In this document: in pieces, positions 11,806-23,439 of the stretch
Position numbering within the stretch: position 1 is the stretch's first letter
How the letters are laid out: the number at the start of each line of letters is the position of its first letter
Assembly (NCBI RefSeq): GCF_023898315.1
Contig: NC_064616.1
Span: forward strand, 541,995,602-542,059,601
Direction of reading: 5' to 3'
Length of the DNA: 64,000 nt
From: Schistocerca nitens
Taxonomy: Eukaryota > Arthropoda > Insecta > Orthoptera > Acrididae
Notes under the pieces: model-generated
What the model saw: only the letters and a program-made list of their open reading frames with translations
What the model was told of the DNA's origin: nothing
Database searches by the model: none
Position numbers and translations under genes: made by a program

Positions 11806-11816
11806 TGGGCATCAGT

Positions 11817-12405
11817 CTGGGACGCTGCTAGAGAGAAACGTATTTGGCAAGTGTCTTTATTAAGTATGGTAAAAGTTCCTGAGAAACAATTTGACTGGCG
11901 AAACACAAAACCCGAAATGGACACTCAAAGGTAAACTGAAGCCCACTAGTAATTTTTACAGAACGGTGATGGAGACAGGAGACAGTGATCTATTCTTACA
12001 AGAGATACTTGGCTTTTACTGTTATTGAAATTTCACTCAATGATTTAATCATTAGTGTAACTGACGATGATCAACTAGCCACATACACACAACACTCACG
12101 GCTTACAGACACTGCCATCTCTCATGCATAATGAAAATCATGAAATACCTGCAGCCAACACCACAGTTAATGCGTGAAGCACTCCCATAAAATAGAACCT
12201 GCCAATATTTCTCCCTTCTCAAATCCATTAGTGACTATCACCCAAGTAAGAGTGTCTGAGGTACTCTGGACATGGTACTGTTTTTATATTTTAGTGAGTA
12301 CTGGAAAGTTGGAAGTTATTCACCAACATAGCCGAGCGCCTTGGAATACTGCTTCATGGGCCAAGGAAGACGCGCCGTTCCCGGATCTGTTCCGCCCAGG
12401 GGATT
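11817..12405. other. Unassigned, no gene seen
   Basis: No coding or repeat similarity recognised. The open frame at 12174-12407 has no motif. Confidence 0.5.
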
Positions 12406-12409
12406 AAAG

Positions 12410-12786
12410 ACGAGCGTCGGTGTGTCGGCCAGCCTTGATGTGGCTTTTAGGCGTTTTTAAACATTAGGCTGGATGATTACCGGGTTGTTGCTGTGGGATC
12501 CTGCCCACTAGTCTCTTATAGGGTGCCTAAGGGATGCTGCTTTCTCAGATAGCTATACAACAATTCAAGCAAAGCAAATTAATAGTTTCTATTACAATAA
12601 AGAAGCTAAACAATACTTAACTTTGGATTTATAACGAGTTGTCACAAGCGATGGGCGACATGAAAACAGTCAGTTTCCTTCACTATATACAATGTCCCAG
12701 AAAGCTATGGATATGGATCACTAATAACTTCTACACGAATGTCCGTCTTCTAACTGTACCCGAGGCTTGCAGGCGGAGCGCTTATA
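12410..12786 (-). mobile_element. LTR-like fragment related to the repeat at 760-1100
   Basis: The 12595-12786 part aligns by eye with 870-1060 (shared CAATA, TACTTAACT, GGCGACAT, CTTATxTTCTCTTxACC blocks in the same order and orientation). It is therefore probably an LTR remnant of the second Gypsy family. The 12410-12540 part (GGCTTTTAGGCG, GATTACCGGG) looks like another dispersed repeat. The unit is cut at its right edge by the CR1-like LINE. Confidence 0.45.
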
Positions 12787-14180
12787 TTCTCTTGACCCGG
12801 AAACAGCCAAATATTATAAAAACTACTGTGCTACATTAATAAAGGTTATTAAAAAGTCCAGAAGCATGTGTATCATGTCTGAGATCAATACCTCTGATAA
12901 CAAAATCAAAACAATTTAGAATATTATTACAAGGGAGACAGGGCTACCAAGAGTACAGGATGATGGCATCACCATCAAAGCGAATGGAAACTTCATAAGC
13001 CGGAAGTCGAAAACATTTCGAATAATCATTTCTTAAATGTTGTAGAGAAAATAGGATCCAAATGCTCATTAGAAGAAGGAAGGCAGTTAATGGAAGAGGC
13101 CTTACCCACACCATTTGATCCAACTGAAATTCCACCCATCTCTCCTTCAGAAATTAGGAAGATAATAAACTCTCTCGACAATAAAAGCTCACATGGAATT
13201 AATGGCATTTCTAGTAGGATAATAATAGCTTGTTCCCAAGAAAGAAGTGGGATTCTTAGCTAAATATGTAATAGCTCTCTGAAGCAGGGTATTTTCCCAG
13301 GTAGACTGAAGTATGCCATTATTGAACCACTGCATAAAAAAGGGGATACGTCTAATGTCAGCAACTACAGCCCAATCTCTATTTTGACTGTCTTATCCAC
13401 AATTCTTGAAAAAGCAATGTATTGTACAGTAGCTTCACACCTTTGTAAAAATAAAGTCTGCACAAAATGTCAGTTTGGTTTCGAGAATGGGTTTTCAACG
13501 GAAAATGCTATATATACTTTCACTAATGAAATATTAAATGCTCTGAGTAACCGGAAGTCACCCGTTGGAATTTTTTATGATCTCTCAAAGGCTTTTGATT
13601 GTGTAAATAATGGAATACCTCTAGATAAGCTCAAGTACTGTGTTATGATTGGGACAGCGCTCAAACTGTACCTAACTGGAAGAGTGCAAAGAGTTAAAAT
13701 AAGCAGTTCACATAATATGCAAAAAAACTGGTGATTTCTCAAACTGGGGAACAATCAAGAATGTGGTGCCGCAAGGTTCGGTCTTGGGTCCCCTGCTGTT
13801 CTTAATATATATTAATGACTTGCCGTTCTACATTCACAAAGATGCGAGGCTGGTACTTTTTGCCGATGATACAAGTATAGCTATCACACCCAACAGACAA
13901 GAATTAACCTGTGAAATTGTAAACGATGATTTTTAGAAAATCATTAAGTGGTTCTCTGCAAATGGGCTCTCATTTAACTTTGACAAAACACGGTATATAC
14001 AGTTCCACTCGGTAAATGGAGTGACACCATTAATAAATATAGTCTTCGATCAGAAATCGGTAGCTAAGGTAGAATATTCAAAATTTCTAGGTGTATGCAT
14101 TGATGAGGGGTTGAACTCGAAAAACCACACTGAAGATCTGCTGAAACGTTTGAGTTCAGCTACTTATGCTATTACGGCCA
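12787..14180 (+). mobile_element. Truncated CR1-like LINE, RT portion
   Basis: Plus-strand copy of the same family as the 50-62 kb cluster; from GAAACAGCCAAATA onward it runs parallel to 58380-59750. RT blocks: ETGLPRVQDDGITIK-like start near 12930, SPSEIRKIINSLDNK, GIFPGRLKYAIIEPLHKKGD, the fingers LSTILEKAMYCTVASHLCK (13384 on), [39 protein letters not shown] and an intact [12 protein letters not shown] near 13852-13890. Stops and frameshifts break it (for example near 13262, 13733 and 13936). It ends at ATYAI, where the SINE at 14185 begins; the same point in the copy at 59.7 kb continues for another 170 codons. Confidence 0.88.
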
Positions 14181-14184
14181 GAAA

Positions 14185-14450
14185 AAAGTATCGAGGAGGA
14201 GGAACTTAGTGTTTAACGTCTCATCGACAACGAGGTCATTAGAGACGGAGCACAATCTCGGATTAGGGAACGATGGTGAAGAAAATTGGCTGTGTCCTTT
14301 CATAGGAAGCATCCTCTCATTTACATTAAGCGATTTACGGAATACACGGAAAACCTAAACCAGGACGGCCGGATGCGAGTGTGAACCGTTATCCTCCCGA
14401 ATGCGAATCCATTGCGCTAACCTCTACACCACTTCGCTCTGCGGAAAATG
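14185..14450 (-). mobile_element. tRNA-derived SINE (second body type)
   Basis: On the minus strand it begins AGCGAAGTGGTGTAGAGGTT (A-box-like) and GGATAACGGTTCACACTC (B-box-like), followed by a unique body (CCGGCCGTCCTGGTTTAGG, CCATCGTTCCCTAATCCG). I recall close relatives as a very common orthopteran SINE ending in GTCGACGGGACGTTAAAC; here the plus strand has GTGTTTAACGTCTCATCGAC. It adjoins and terminates the CR1-like LINE. I saw no clear TSD. Confidence 0.7.
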
Positions 14451-14675
14451 TATGAAAATGCGTTAGCTGTTTAGATAATACACCTCATAGTAAGTTATTA
14501 CATGATTTTGTAATTGCTAAGAACCATCTTCTAAACTGTACTCAAAAGTCGGTAATTTGTGAGAAAGTAAAATTATGTATAATGTATACTTCATTTTGAA
14601 ACTTTTGCTGCAGCCGTGTTTTCAGACTAAGTTACTTAATATGAGGTCAACAGTAAAAACGAAACTGGCAGTCTA

Positions 14676-14893
14676 CAGGTCGGAGTGTGGAATGCTAGAT
14701 CCCTTCATCGAAAATGTAGGTTAGGAAACTTAAAAAGGAAATGGATAGGTCTAAGTTAAATATATGGAGGATTGGCGAAGTTTGATGGAAGGATGAACAG
14801 CAGTTCTGGTCAGGTGAGCATATGGTTATAAATACAGGATCAAATTTGGGTAATGCAGGAGTAGGTCTAATAACGAATCTTGTCATAGGTTGT
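14676..14893 (+). pseudogene. RTE-like LINE endonuclease fragment
   Basis: One frame reads WNARSLH, then after a frame change EMDRSKLNIWRIGEV, a stop, and WKDEQQFWSGEHMVINTG followed by NLGNAGVGLITNL. These are the first blocks of an APE-type LINE endonuclease (N in the opening block, E in GEV). It probably belongs to the same family as the LINEs at 2.6-4.8 and 18.3-19.7 kb, whose copies lack this 5' part. Confidence 0.7.
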
Positions 14894-15395
14894 CACAAAA
14901 CCTTCCGGTTAATATACAGTGAACCTGTCTGACTTTTATTAACATGCTGACGCAGTCGCTACGTCAGCGCTTAATCATAGAGCTTGTCACAATAATTATA
15001 TCTGGTTTCTGTTTTTCGTTCCACAGTTCGAGTTACATGCTGTTTCCCTATACTGTCGCCAGGCCATACCGCTGCTGAAGGTTTGGTAACTACAATGGCC
15101 ACAGACACTTAGTGGGGTCTGTACATCTTCGCAGCAAGTAAACAAGATTACCAAAAGGTAGAATGTTCTATCTCCAGCGCATCCTCCAGGGGTTGTGGAA
15201 AAATATAACACCAACAACACAACACGTTATCATGCTTAATTCGATATTGGAAACACGTTCTCATTCAAAGCCGCTTTCAGTCCTCTCGGAATGGATAAAT
15301 ATTCGTTCTTTGTGGTTATTAAGTGAATTTTGTGTATTTCTTCCTCCAAAAATAGATGCAAGAACAGGTAGCGTTGGTGAAGGTAGGTAGTGATC
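14894..15395. other. Unassigned, no gene seen
   Basis: No coding or repeat similarity recognised. Confidence 0.5.
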
Positions 15396-15960
15396 TCACA
15401 CCTTTCTCTCCAAAGGCTCAATAATATTGTCATCCGGCGACAAGGTGGCCAATGGAGATCCCAAATACATCCTCATGCTCACAACACCAATCCTGGGAGA
15501 TGCGAGCTGTGTGAATCGGTACCCTGTAGTAGTGGAACACAGAATCACCATTGGGGAACTAATATTGTACAATATTGTGCCGTGACATGAACCTGACCAG
15601 CCAAAGCAGTTACATAAGCCTTTCAAATAATGCGACTTAGCAAAGTTAGAAAGAGGCGATGGGTGCCCAAATCATCGTCGAACCTCTGCAAAGTTTCACT
15701 GTAGGATCGTTAACTTGGCCAGAAGTTTCAAACAGCGTTAAACAAGGTTCATCAGATCAAATGAAATTCTTCCATAGTTCCATAGCACAGGTTTTATGGC
15801 TTCGAAACCGTGTTTCCGCGTAACGGACATTTGCATCACTGATGAGTGGTTTTCGAATTCGAGTCCGCACTGTACTTCCCTGTTGATGGAGTTCCCTTGG
15901 TGTTGTTCTGTTGCTGGAAGAGTTCGCGAGTGAGACATTCAGTTCTGCATTGATCTTTTA
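15396..15960 (-). pseudogene. Tc1-like transposase remnant
   Basis: Minus-strand DDE transposase relic with several frame changes. HTH-side blocks: REFHQQGSTVRTRIRKPLI, SDANVRYAETRF; the first catalytic region SDEPCLTLFETSGQVN near 15740-15700; the second region as GDSVFHYYRVPIHTARI (where QQDNAPIHTA is usual); and the third as SPDDNIIEPLE near 15440 (SPDLNIIEPLW usual). The same family is seen on the plus strand at 37.76-38.42 kb. Catalytic residues are partly lost. No terminal inverted repeats were recognised. Confidence 0.75.
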
Positions 15961-16785
15961 TGCTGCTGTCCTCCTATTTTTTCGACACAATCCTCTTCAA
16001 TGATCGTCAGTTACGATAACTAACCACACACTTTCGTCCGTGGTGTGACTTAACAGATTACGTCTTTCTGCTTTCTCTGAATGTCGTATAAATCTTCGGT
16101 AGGATGCTTATGAAACAGCTTTCATTCCAGCTACCTTCGTTTCGGAGACATGCGTCATACGAGAACCTGCAATTTGCCCGTGTTCTTTTTCATTTAGCTC
16201 CGACATAATACACTCACAAATAAACAGAGTATTGTTGTGAATACACACCTTATTTTCTGAACATACACCGAGTAACTCTACATTACTGTGGGAACGGTGT
16301 ATGGTGCATTTTTCTAAAAAACCTATGGAATAACGAAAGTTAGAATGTCTAGACCACCACATGTCGGTAATATGTAGCCATCGCTTTTAAAGGAAATATT
16401 TGTTTTACAGTATGTTTGACGACAACTCTACACTAAAGCAAACTGTCTACATTAAAACCTATCAGCCCCATTCTAGAGTTTCGCCGCAAGGTGTCAATAT
16501 TCGTCATATACGTGCCATTAACAAATGTTTCGTTAACGCTATAGTTTTCGATAGATTCCTATATCCTCATAGTTTAGCAATCATCCGACACTGTACTAAT
16601 ATATCGTTATTAATTATATAGCGGTAAACTCATTCCATAACTACTAAACTGGCTGTTCATGTGCTTTCTGTATGACAGCGAAGAAGCGCTGTATCTCATT
16701 AGAGTTCATTTACACTTGATTGTAGCTGCCAAGGTCAGGGACCTCCGAAGCCAGATTAAGGACACACACACTTGTGTATAAGCCT
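15961..16785. other. Unassigned, no gene seen
   Basis: No coding similarity or repeat recognised. Confidence 0.5.
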
Positions 16786-16803
16786 CCCCCCCCCCCCCCC
16801 CCC
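16786..16803. repeat. (C)18 homopolymer
   Basis: Eighteen consecutive C after AGCCT. Such a tract can slip in sequencing and in replication. Confidence 0.95.
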
Positions 16804-17641
16804 ACTTCTCATCCATATCGGCAGTGCTCATGCGCGTAATTTAAGAAACGTAATAGTTCTATCTGAAGACGGAAGCGAATTGTAATTTAGAACATCTACG
16901 CGGCATGTGGCTAGGATTATCTGGTATAAACACAGGTCGAACATGTACATATGGAATTCCCAGTTAGATTGTGGAACAAACGTGCTTCCTTCTGCATAAG
17001 CCTCTTCTGTTCTCTTCGGTAGCTACTCTAGCTGCAAAACTGGTTGAATGGTCTATAGCAATACTATGGTCGACACCCGAGCTAGATTTAAAACTCTTTA
17101 ATTGCACACTTAGGGTAAAGTATTCACTGATATGGCCAGTTTCGGATCTCACATATAGTTCCAATTAAAGGAAAGTAAATTGCTGCCTACTACTCTAGTT
17201 CATAGAGTATTAATCATTCGGACGATAATTAGCGTCACACCATTTGAGACACTTTACGAAAAAGTTGGAGATATGTAGTTTCAAATGACAGGCGTTAATA
17301 TGCCGAAATACTTTCCGTATTGCTCACTAAATTTGTAAGACCGTACTGTATGTACTGCATGAACCTATTCAATTAAGAGTATTTCATAATTAACGAAGTA
17401 TCTGAGTTACGTAATTATATCAGTACAACTACGTAAGTTCTTATTGAGCAATGAAATTCAATGGGACTAAACTTACTCTACACTCCGTGGATACTAGGTA
17501 GACTGCTATCTTGTCCTTATCGTAGTTAAGGAAAAGTTTTAAAAATCTTGGGAAGCCGAAAAAGATAGTAGGTGACAGTGGTTACTCAACTTGCTTCGTT
17601 TAAAGACTCGGTTGAAAGCACCGTTTCTACCAACGCAATAC
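16804..17641. other. Unassigned, no gene seen
   Basis: AT-rich sequence. The paired open frames on opposite strands near 16964-17168 carry no motif. Confidence 0.5.
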
Positions 17642-17653
17642 ACTCCTAGTAAT

Positions 17654-17846
17654 AGCCGGCTGGTGTGGCCGTGCGGTTCTAAGCGCTTCGGTTTGGAACC
17701 GCGTGACCGCTACGGTCGCAGGTTCGAATCCTGCCTCGGGCATGCATGTGTGTGATGTCCTTAGGTTAGTTAGGTTTAAGTAGTTCTAAGTTCTAGGGGA
17801 CTGATGACCACAGTTGTTAAGTCCCATAGTGCTCAGAGCCATTTGA
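17654..17846 (+). mobile_element. SINE, Ser/Leu-type tRNA head, full length
   Basis: Same family as 11607-11805, with A box GTGGCCGTGCGGTTC, B box GGTTCGAATCC and the complete body to GCCATTTGA. Exact 12-bp TSD ACTCCTAGTAAT at 17642-17653 and 17847-17858. Confidence 0.93.
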
Positions 17847-17858
17847 ACTCCTAGTAAT

Positions 17859-18270
17859 GTTACAGTGTAATAGAGCTACCCACTAAACCATTTATACTGA
17901 TGCGACCGCTTAGCAGATCAGCCACAACTACTCAGATAATCCGGTTTCATTAGCTGCAGTATTTTATAAAATTCTTGCGTAGGTGGATTTCATTCCCTTA
18001 AGACCCCTTTCGCATGATTCTTTGGTGTTAGAGAGTATGTTATGAACCTTTTAGTGGGGAAGAGATTGTGCTGGTTGTTTTATTTAGCATTAAGGCTCAG
18101 TACTTGTCTATTTTCAATCCTTCTTGTTAAAGTGTTTTATTCTCTGAGCTTCTATATCCTCTCTGTATATCATAGCATAGAACTGATTAGATCTTAATAA
18201 AACCGCAGTACAAGATAAGCGAATTTCGTGTTTCCTTGGTCCTTGTACATGATAGGCTACTGCTGATTTA
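17859..18270. other. Unassigned, no gene seen
   Basis: AT-rich; no similarity recognised. Confidence 0.5.
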
Positions 18271-18275
18271 CCCTT

Positions 18276-19680
18276 ATACTCTACCGTCTGGCGAGCAAGA
18301 TGTATGAGACAGGCGAAATACCCTCCGATTTCAAGAAGAATATAATAATTCCAATTCGAAAGAAAGGAGGTGTTGATAGTTGTGAAAATTACCGAACTAT
18401 CATTTTAATAAGTCATGGAAGTAAAATACTGTATGAACTCATACCAGACGAATGGATAAACTGGTAGGAGCAGACCTCGGGGTAGATCAGTTTGGACTCC
18501 GTACAAATGTTGGAACACGTGAGGCTATACTGACAATACGACTGATCTTGGAAGGCAGATTAAGGAAAGGCAAACCTACGTTTTAGCATTTGTAGACTTA
18601 AACAGAGCTTTTGACAATGCTGACTGGGATACTCTCTTTCAAATTATGTAGGTGGCAGGGGTCAAATACTGGGAGCGAAAGGCTTTTTACAATTTGTACA
18701 GAAACCAGATGGCAGTTATGAGAGTCGAGGGGCATCAAAGGGAAGCTGTGGTTGGGAAGGGAGTGAGACAGGGTTGCAGCCTATCCCCGATGTTTTTCTA
18801 TCAATACATTGAGCAAGCAGTAAAAGAAATGAAAGAAAAAATTTGGACTAGGAATTAAAACCTATGGAGAAGAAATAAAAACTTTGAGGTTTGCCGATGA
18901 CATTGTAATTCTGTCAGCGACAGCAGAGGACCTGGAAGAGCAGATGAAGGGAATGGACAGTGTCTTGAAAGGAGGCTACAAGATGAACACCAACATATGG
19001 AAAATGAGGATAATGGAGTGTAGTCTAACTAAATCAGGTGATGCTAAGGCTATTAGATTAGGAAATGAGACACGTAAAGTAGTATATGAGTTTTGCTATT
19101 TGGGGAGCAAAATAACTGATGATGGTCGAAGTAGGGAGGATGTATAATGTAGACGGGCAATGACAAGAGAATCATTTCTGAAGATGAGAAATTTGTTAAC
19201 ATCTTGTATAGATAGATTTAAGTGTCAGGAAGACTTTTCTCGAAGTATTAGTATGGAGTGTAGCCATGTATGGATGTGAAACAGAGACGACAAATAGTTT
19301 AGACAAGAAAAGAATAGAAGCTTTCAAAATGTGGTGCTACAGAAGAGTGCTGAAGATTGGATGGGTAGGTCATGTAACCAATGGGGAGGTACTAAATATA
19401 ACTGGGGAAAAGAGGAATTTGTGGCACAACTTGACGAGAAGAAGGGATCGGTTGGTAGGACTTGTTTTGAGGCATCAAGGGATCACCAATTTAGTGTTGG
19501 AAGGCAGTGTGGAGGGTAAAAATCGTAGAGGGAGACCAAGAGATGAATGCACCAAGCAGATTGTGAACGATGTATGGTGCAGTAGTTACTGGGAAATGAA
19601 AAAGCTCGCACTGGATGGAGTAGCATGGAGAGCTGCATCAAACCACTCTCTGGACTGAAGACCTCATCAACAACAACATC
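18276..19680 (+). mobile_element. 5'-truncated RTE-like LINE, RT to 3' end
   Basis: Plus-strand sister of the LINE at 2587-4831, starting within RT. Blocks: KMYETGEIPSDFKKNIIIPI, then frame breaks; MAGVKYWERKAFYNLYRNQM; EAVVGKGVRQGCSLSPMFF; the catalytic MRFADDIVILSAT intact at 18884-18922; CYLGSKITDDGRSREDV; and the C-terminal MYGCETETTNSLDKKR ... GKNRRGRPRDECTKQI ... RAASNHSLD ending at 19658. The tail is ACCTCATCAACAACAACATC. Multiple stops and frameshifts. I found no exact TSD, so the limits are approximate. Confidence 0.9.
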
Positions 19681-19903
19681 TTCGCCGCCATCGTTCACCC
19701 CTGTCATCTGTGGCATGTGGTGCACCACATTTTCCTCTGCGGTGGTTTTGAATAATGCCATTTTGCGTAGCATGGTATGCTTTAACCATGGCGGCACTCG
19801 AATAGTTTATGTACTTAACTGTTTTGGAAATGGCTGCACCGTATGCCGCAAAGGCAGTGACCATACGTAATTGGACGCCTGATAAATAATTCGGATTCGG
19901 CAT
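19681..19903 (-). pseudogene. Tc1-like transposase N-terminal fragment
   Basis: The minus-strand frame contains a helix-turn-helix-like stretch (VTAFAAYGAAISKTVKYI) followed by HRRGKCGAPHATDDRGERWRRR, matching the RRG-G-PRATD-RGxRxLxR block between the two HTH motifs of many Tc1 transposases. It lies directly against the 3' tail of the LINE. The remainder of the transposase is absent. Confidence 0.55.
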
Positions 19904-21677
19904 TGTGACAACGACTGCATTCTTTTCTACATGCCCCCAACGAGCTTTATTTACCCTCCACTGTTAGTACTGCCACCTGCTCTCGTTGACATATTATTGT
20001 GCGCCGACGCTGAACATAGGCGGTGGTCACAATAATGCGATTAGGCCGTGTACTTTCGTCACTCTTTCAATCCGCAGCTTCATAATATTTTAATGTAGCT
20101 TAGTAGCAGTTTGTTGACAGACAATTTTTTCTTTCCTTATGAGATACTCATGTTCACAAGAGCTACAATCCAGTTTCTTTCGGGATACAGAAACGATGCT
20201 CAAGAGTATATCCATACATGCTGAAAATTAATTGATGGTTGATCTGCATGCTGACATTTTCAACTCAGTTACTGTTCTTATCTTGAACCATGGGTATGCA
20301 GCTTTATAATTTTGTATCGATGTTGTACCATACGTGATGTTCACTTGTGAACTATGCTTTGCGTTCATCTGCATTTTATAATAGCTTTTAAAAGTAAAGA
20401 AAATTATCAAACTTCAGGCTCCATTAGTTTCAGGAAATGTTGGAGGATTTTCAAATTAACTCAACCGTTGTCCACCAATGGACGTTCCTTCACTTTCGAG
20501 AAACTCCGCATGCTGACTGTCATAACGTACAATACTCTAAAATGACTGCACAACAATATTTGTACCTTTCCAAAGAATGAAGTTTCTTACATACAAAACG
20601 TAGTAAATTTTATGTAATTTTATTATTTCCAGTTTCAGTGCCAACCTCATATAAAGCTTTTCATTATACTACCTCATTTAGTATTTCACTTCAGAAGTTT
20701 TTTACATCAATTTTAACGTTATTTTATTGATATCTTCAGGCCATTTTAGTGATAATTTTCCAAGTATTTTAAACATTAGAATCCGGGCAGCGCCGCTACT
20801 GATCCTTTTTCATGCTCTTAAAGTAAATGAATTCTCACTATGGGAAACTGCACCCATTTGCCCCCACCCCCCACCCATCCCTCGGCGAACGCACTTGCTC
20901 ACATACCCAGGACGATTCAATCTTTCTCTAAGGACACTGTGGGGCTGCAACCACATAGAACATGGTCAAATCAATTTGGGCTGAAGCACGACCAAAATAT
21001 GTGCTGTTTCATATATGATGGACCTACTTGGCAACATTCAAAACCATTTGGCCGTTTTGAACTTGACCCAAAGCACCAAAGGCTGTTACTGCTCTTTCAA
21101 CGCTTCTGTTTAGTATCTTCGTGTGGGGTGATCACGGGGGATGCAACATTGAGACATGCTTGAATAAAACGGAAAACGCTGTTACTCTAGCCATCTTAGT
21201 GTGAAACACCCACAGTAGCACCCATAACATTTTGTTGAGCCCTGTGATAATGTACCTGAACCGGAACACCCATTCAGCTGTGTGGCACTTCACTGTTGCT
21301 CTAGCGTCTGCATGTGGGCACGCAGAATCTAAGGTGTGTCAAAGGGAATGCCTGCTGTCAGGTGCTAGAGCAGCAGCGGAGCGCCACTCAATGGGTATCG
21401 ATATGTCTGTACAGCTATATTTTTAAAGCGCTAAATAAAAGTGACTGGGTATCATGAAGAGTGTTTATGAACCGGGTGGAGTCTCAGAGGGATCCTTTGT
21501 CTTTTCAACCGTTCTCATGTAAACGATTCACCCCTCACCCCGTGGTAATTCCACAGTATAACGCAAGAAAGGAGGGGTTAAAAAATGTTAATATCCTTTG
21601 CTGATTTGGATCACGTTCAAATTTCGTCCAATGGTTTTGAACTGACCCTAGTTGTTCCATCTCCTACACCGGAGCAG
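19904..21677. other. Unassigned, no gene seen
   Basis: No transposase, RT or host protein similarity recognised in 1.8 kb. A C-rich patch lies at 20862-20880. Open frames at 20727-21163 and 21232-21426 show no motif. Repeats are possible but I cannot name them. Confidence 0.5.
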
Positions 21678-21682
21678 AAACT

Positions 21683-22223
21683 TTTGTGTTAGCAGAAGAA
21701 GCAACACTGTGTTACGAGTGGAGGCCGAAATGCACGCGCTTTAGCTCACGCAGGCTGGCGTGAGGAGGGAAGAACTATACTGACGTGAGGTCTGGAACAT
21801 GACAAGGAATGAGAATTCAGAAAGCGGACGTAATTACTTTGATACTTAACTTTAATCCATCAATGATGAACGTCGCTCTTGACGGTACATGATTATCTGT
21901 TCGGAATACATTCTTGAAGATAGTAATTATAGTAAGTAAATATGGCGCCTTGATAGGTCGTAGCAAACGACGTAGCTGAAAGCTATGCTAAACTGTCGTC
22001 TCTGCAAATGAGAGCGTATGTAGACAGTGAACCATCGCCAACAAAGTCGGCTGTACAACTGGGCAAGTGCTAGTGAGTCTCTCTAGACAAGACCTGCCGT
22101 GTGGCGGCGCTCGGTCTGCAATCACTGTTAGTGGCGACACGCGGGTCCGACGTATACTAACCGACCGCGGCCGATTTTAAGGCTACCACCTAGCAAGTGT
22201 GGTGTCTGGCGGTGACACCACAC
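21683..22223 (-). mobile_element. Solo LTR (Gypsy type)
   Basis: About 541 bp. On the minus strand it opens GTGTGGTGTCACCGCCAGAC and closes near CACTCGTAACACAGTG...CTAACACA. The opening contains a 10-bp perfect inverted repeat (GTGTGGTGTC / GACACCACAC). Candidate 5-bp duplications AAACT lie at 21678-21682 and 22224-22228, although the ends are then not strictly TG...CA. I recall near-identical sequence as a frequent grasshopper LTR. No gag or pol adjoins it, so it is probably the product of LTR-LTR recombination. Confidence 0.7.
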
Positions 22224-22228
22224 AAACT

Positions 22229-23026
22229 GTGGTCACGCTACACTCCTAAGTGGTCAGATCACGTTCAATGAGGTTGCAGCTACACGATGTCCTTAGGGAA
22301 GGATTCAATTGTCCTGAGTGTGTCCGCAGTGTAGAATATTGATAACACCACCACCCTGTTGCTTATCGAGCTATAATCTGTCGATTTAGACCATAAAATG
22401 GGCGGGAATAAGTGTCCTAAGGAAAAGGGTACTCTCAGTGACACCCATTATGCCGCCCTCTGACGCCTTTTCGTGTCGATTGTACGTGGTGGTGTGTCTG
22501 AAATGTTTTCCTCGGGTACAAATAAGAAAAAAACATTATATCACTGCTACGAATCGAATATCTGACCTCCATCATAGAGGCGTGGGTAAGACGACGTGTG
22601 ATTACCCACCCATCGCATGAAACGTCGTATGTGGTGTTCGGGTGAACTGTGGTAAAATTTGGTGCCAATGTGAAGCTATTAACCGACCTTAGAGCTCACA
22701 TGAGCCTCTGTGCTCTGGCATTTTTCACGTTTGTTAACAAATTGCCGTCTTAACGGTCACCGTGCCCGAGGTTGACGTCACACGGCACCACGCTTTTGCA
22801 ACATTACAGAGGAAGGTTGTACAAACCTTTCAAACTTCTGCGTCGTAATGGGAGACAGCTACGGGGTTTCAGAGAAGTGACCCTTTAATTGTGTATCACA
22901 GTGTAGATATAACTTGTCACAATGTGGAATGATGATCTATTACCTGAACCGAAAAACTCCTACATCTTTGATACGTATAAAATTATAATGCAATGCAGAA
23001 TATCCAAATCGTCTAATTATCTCCCA
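22229..23026. other. Unassigned, no gene seen
   Basis: No coding similarity recognised on either strand. Confidence 0.5.
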
Positions 23027-23034
23027 CGTGTGTG

Positions 23035-23090
<56 letters not shown>

Positions 23091-23127
23091 TGTGTGTGTC
23101 TATGTCTGTGTGTGTGTGTGTGTGTGT
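23027..23127. repeat. (TG)n microsatellite
   Basis: About 100 bp of TG dinucleotides with a few interruptions (CATG, TATG, TCTATGTC). It gives spurious open frames on both strands. It abuts the 3' end of a minus-strand SINE. Confidence 0.97.
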
Positions 23128-23236
23128 TCAAATGGCTCTGAGCACTATGCGACTTAACTTCTGAGGTCATCAGTCGCCTAGAACTTAGAACTAATTAAAC
23201 CTAACTAACCTAAGGACATCACACACATCCATGCAT
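23128..23236 (-). mobile_element. 5'-truncated SINE body
   Basis: Minus-strand SINE of the shared-body type: GTTCAAATGGCTCTGAGC ... AACCTAACTAACCTAAGG ... ATCCATGC. The tRNA head is missing; the sequence diverges after CATGC. Confidence 0.88.
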
Positions 23237-23439
23237 ACTGTCACTCGCTACCTCAGAGGTCCATCCACATTGATCGAGCACTATGACCATCGATCTACTA
23301 TCCATGTCAAGCCGTCCAAGCGATAGCAGAGTCACCTGAAGAGGAATGACCGCGTCAGAAACACGCACTGTGTACTTAGCATCAGTGAGCGTGCTGCAGT
23401 GTGCAGAAGGGGGAAGGCGCGAGATCTATCTTAGTTTGA

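Noticed and set aside
22922-23170. Open frames on both strands with Cys/Val or Thr/His repeats
   Set aside because: Produced by the (TG)n microsatellite.
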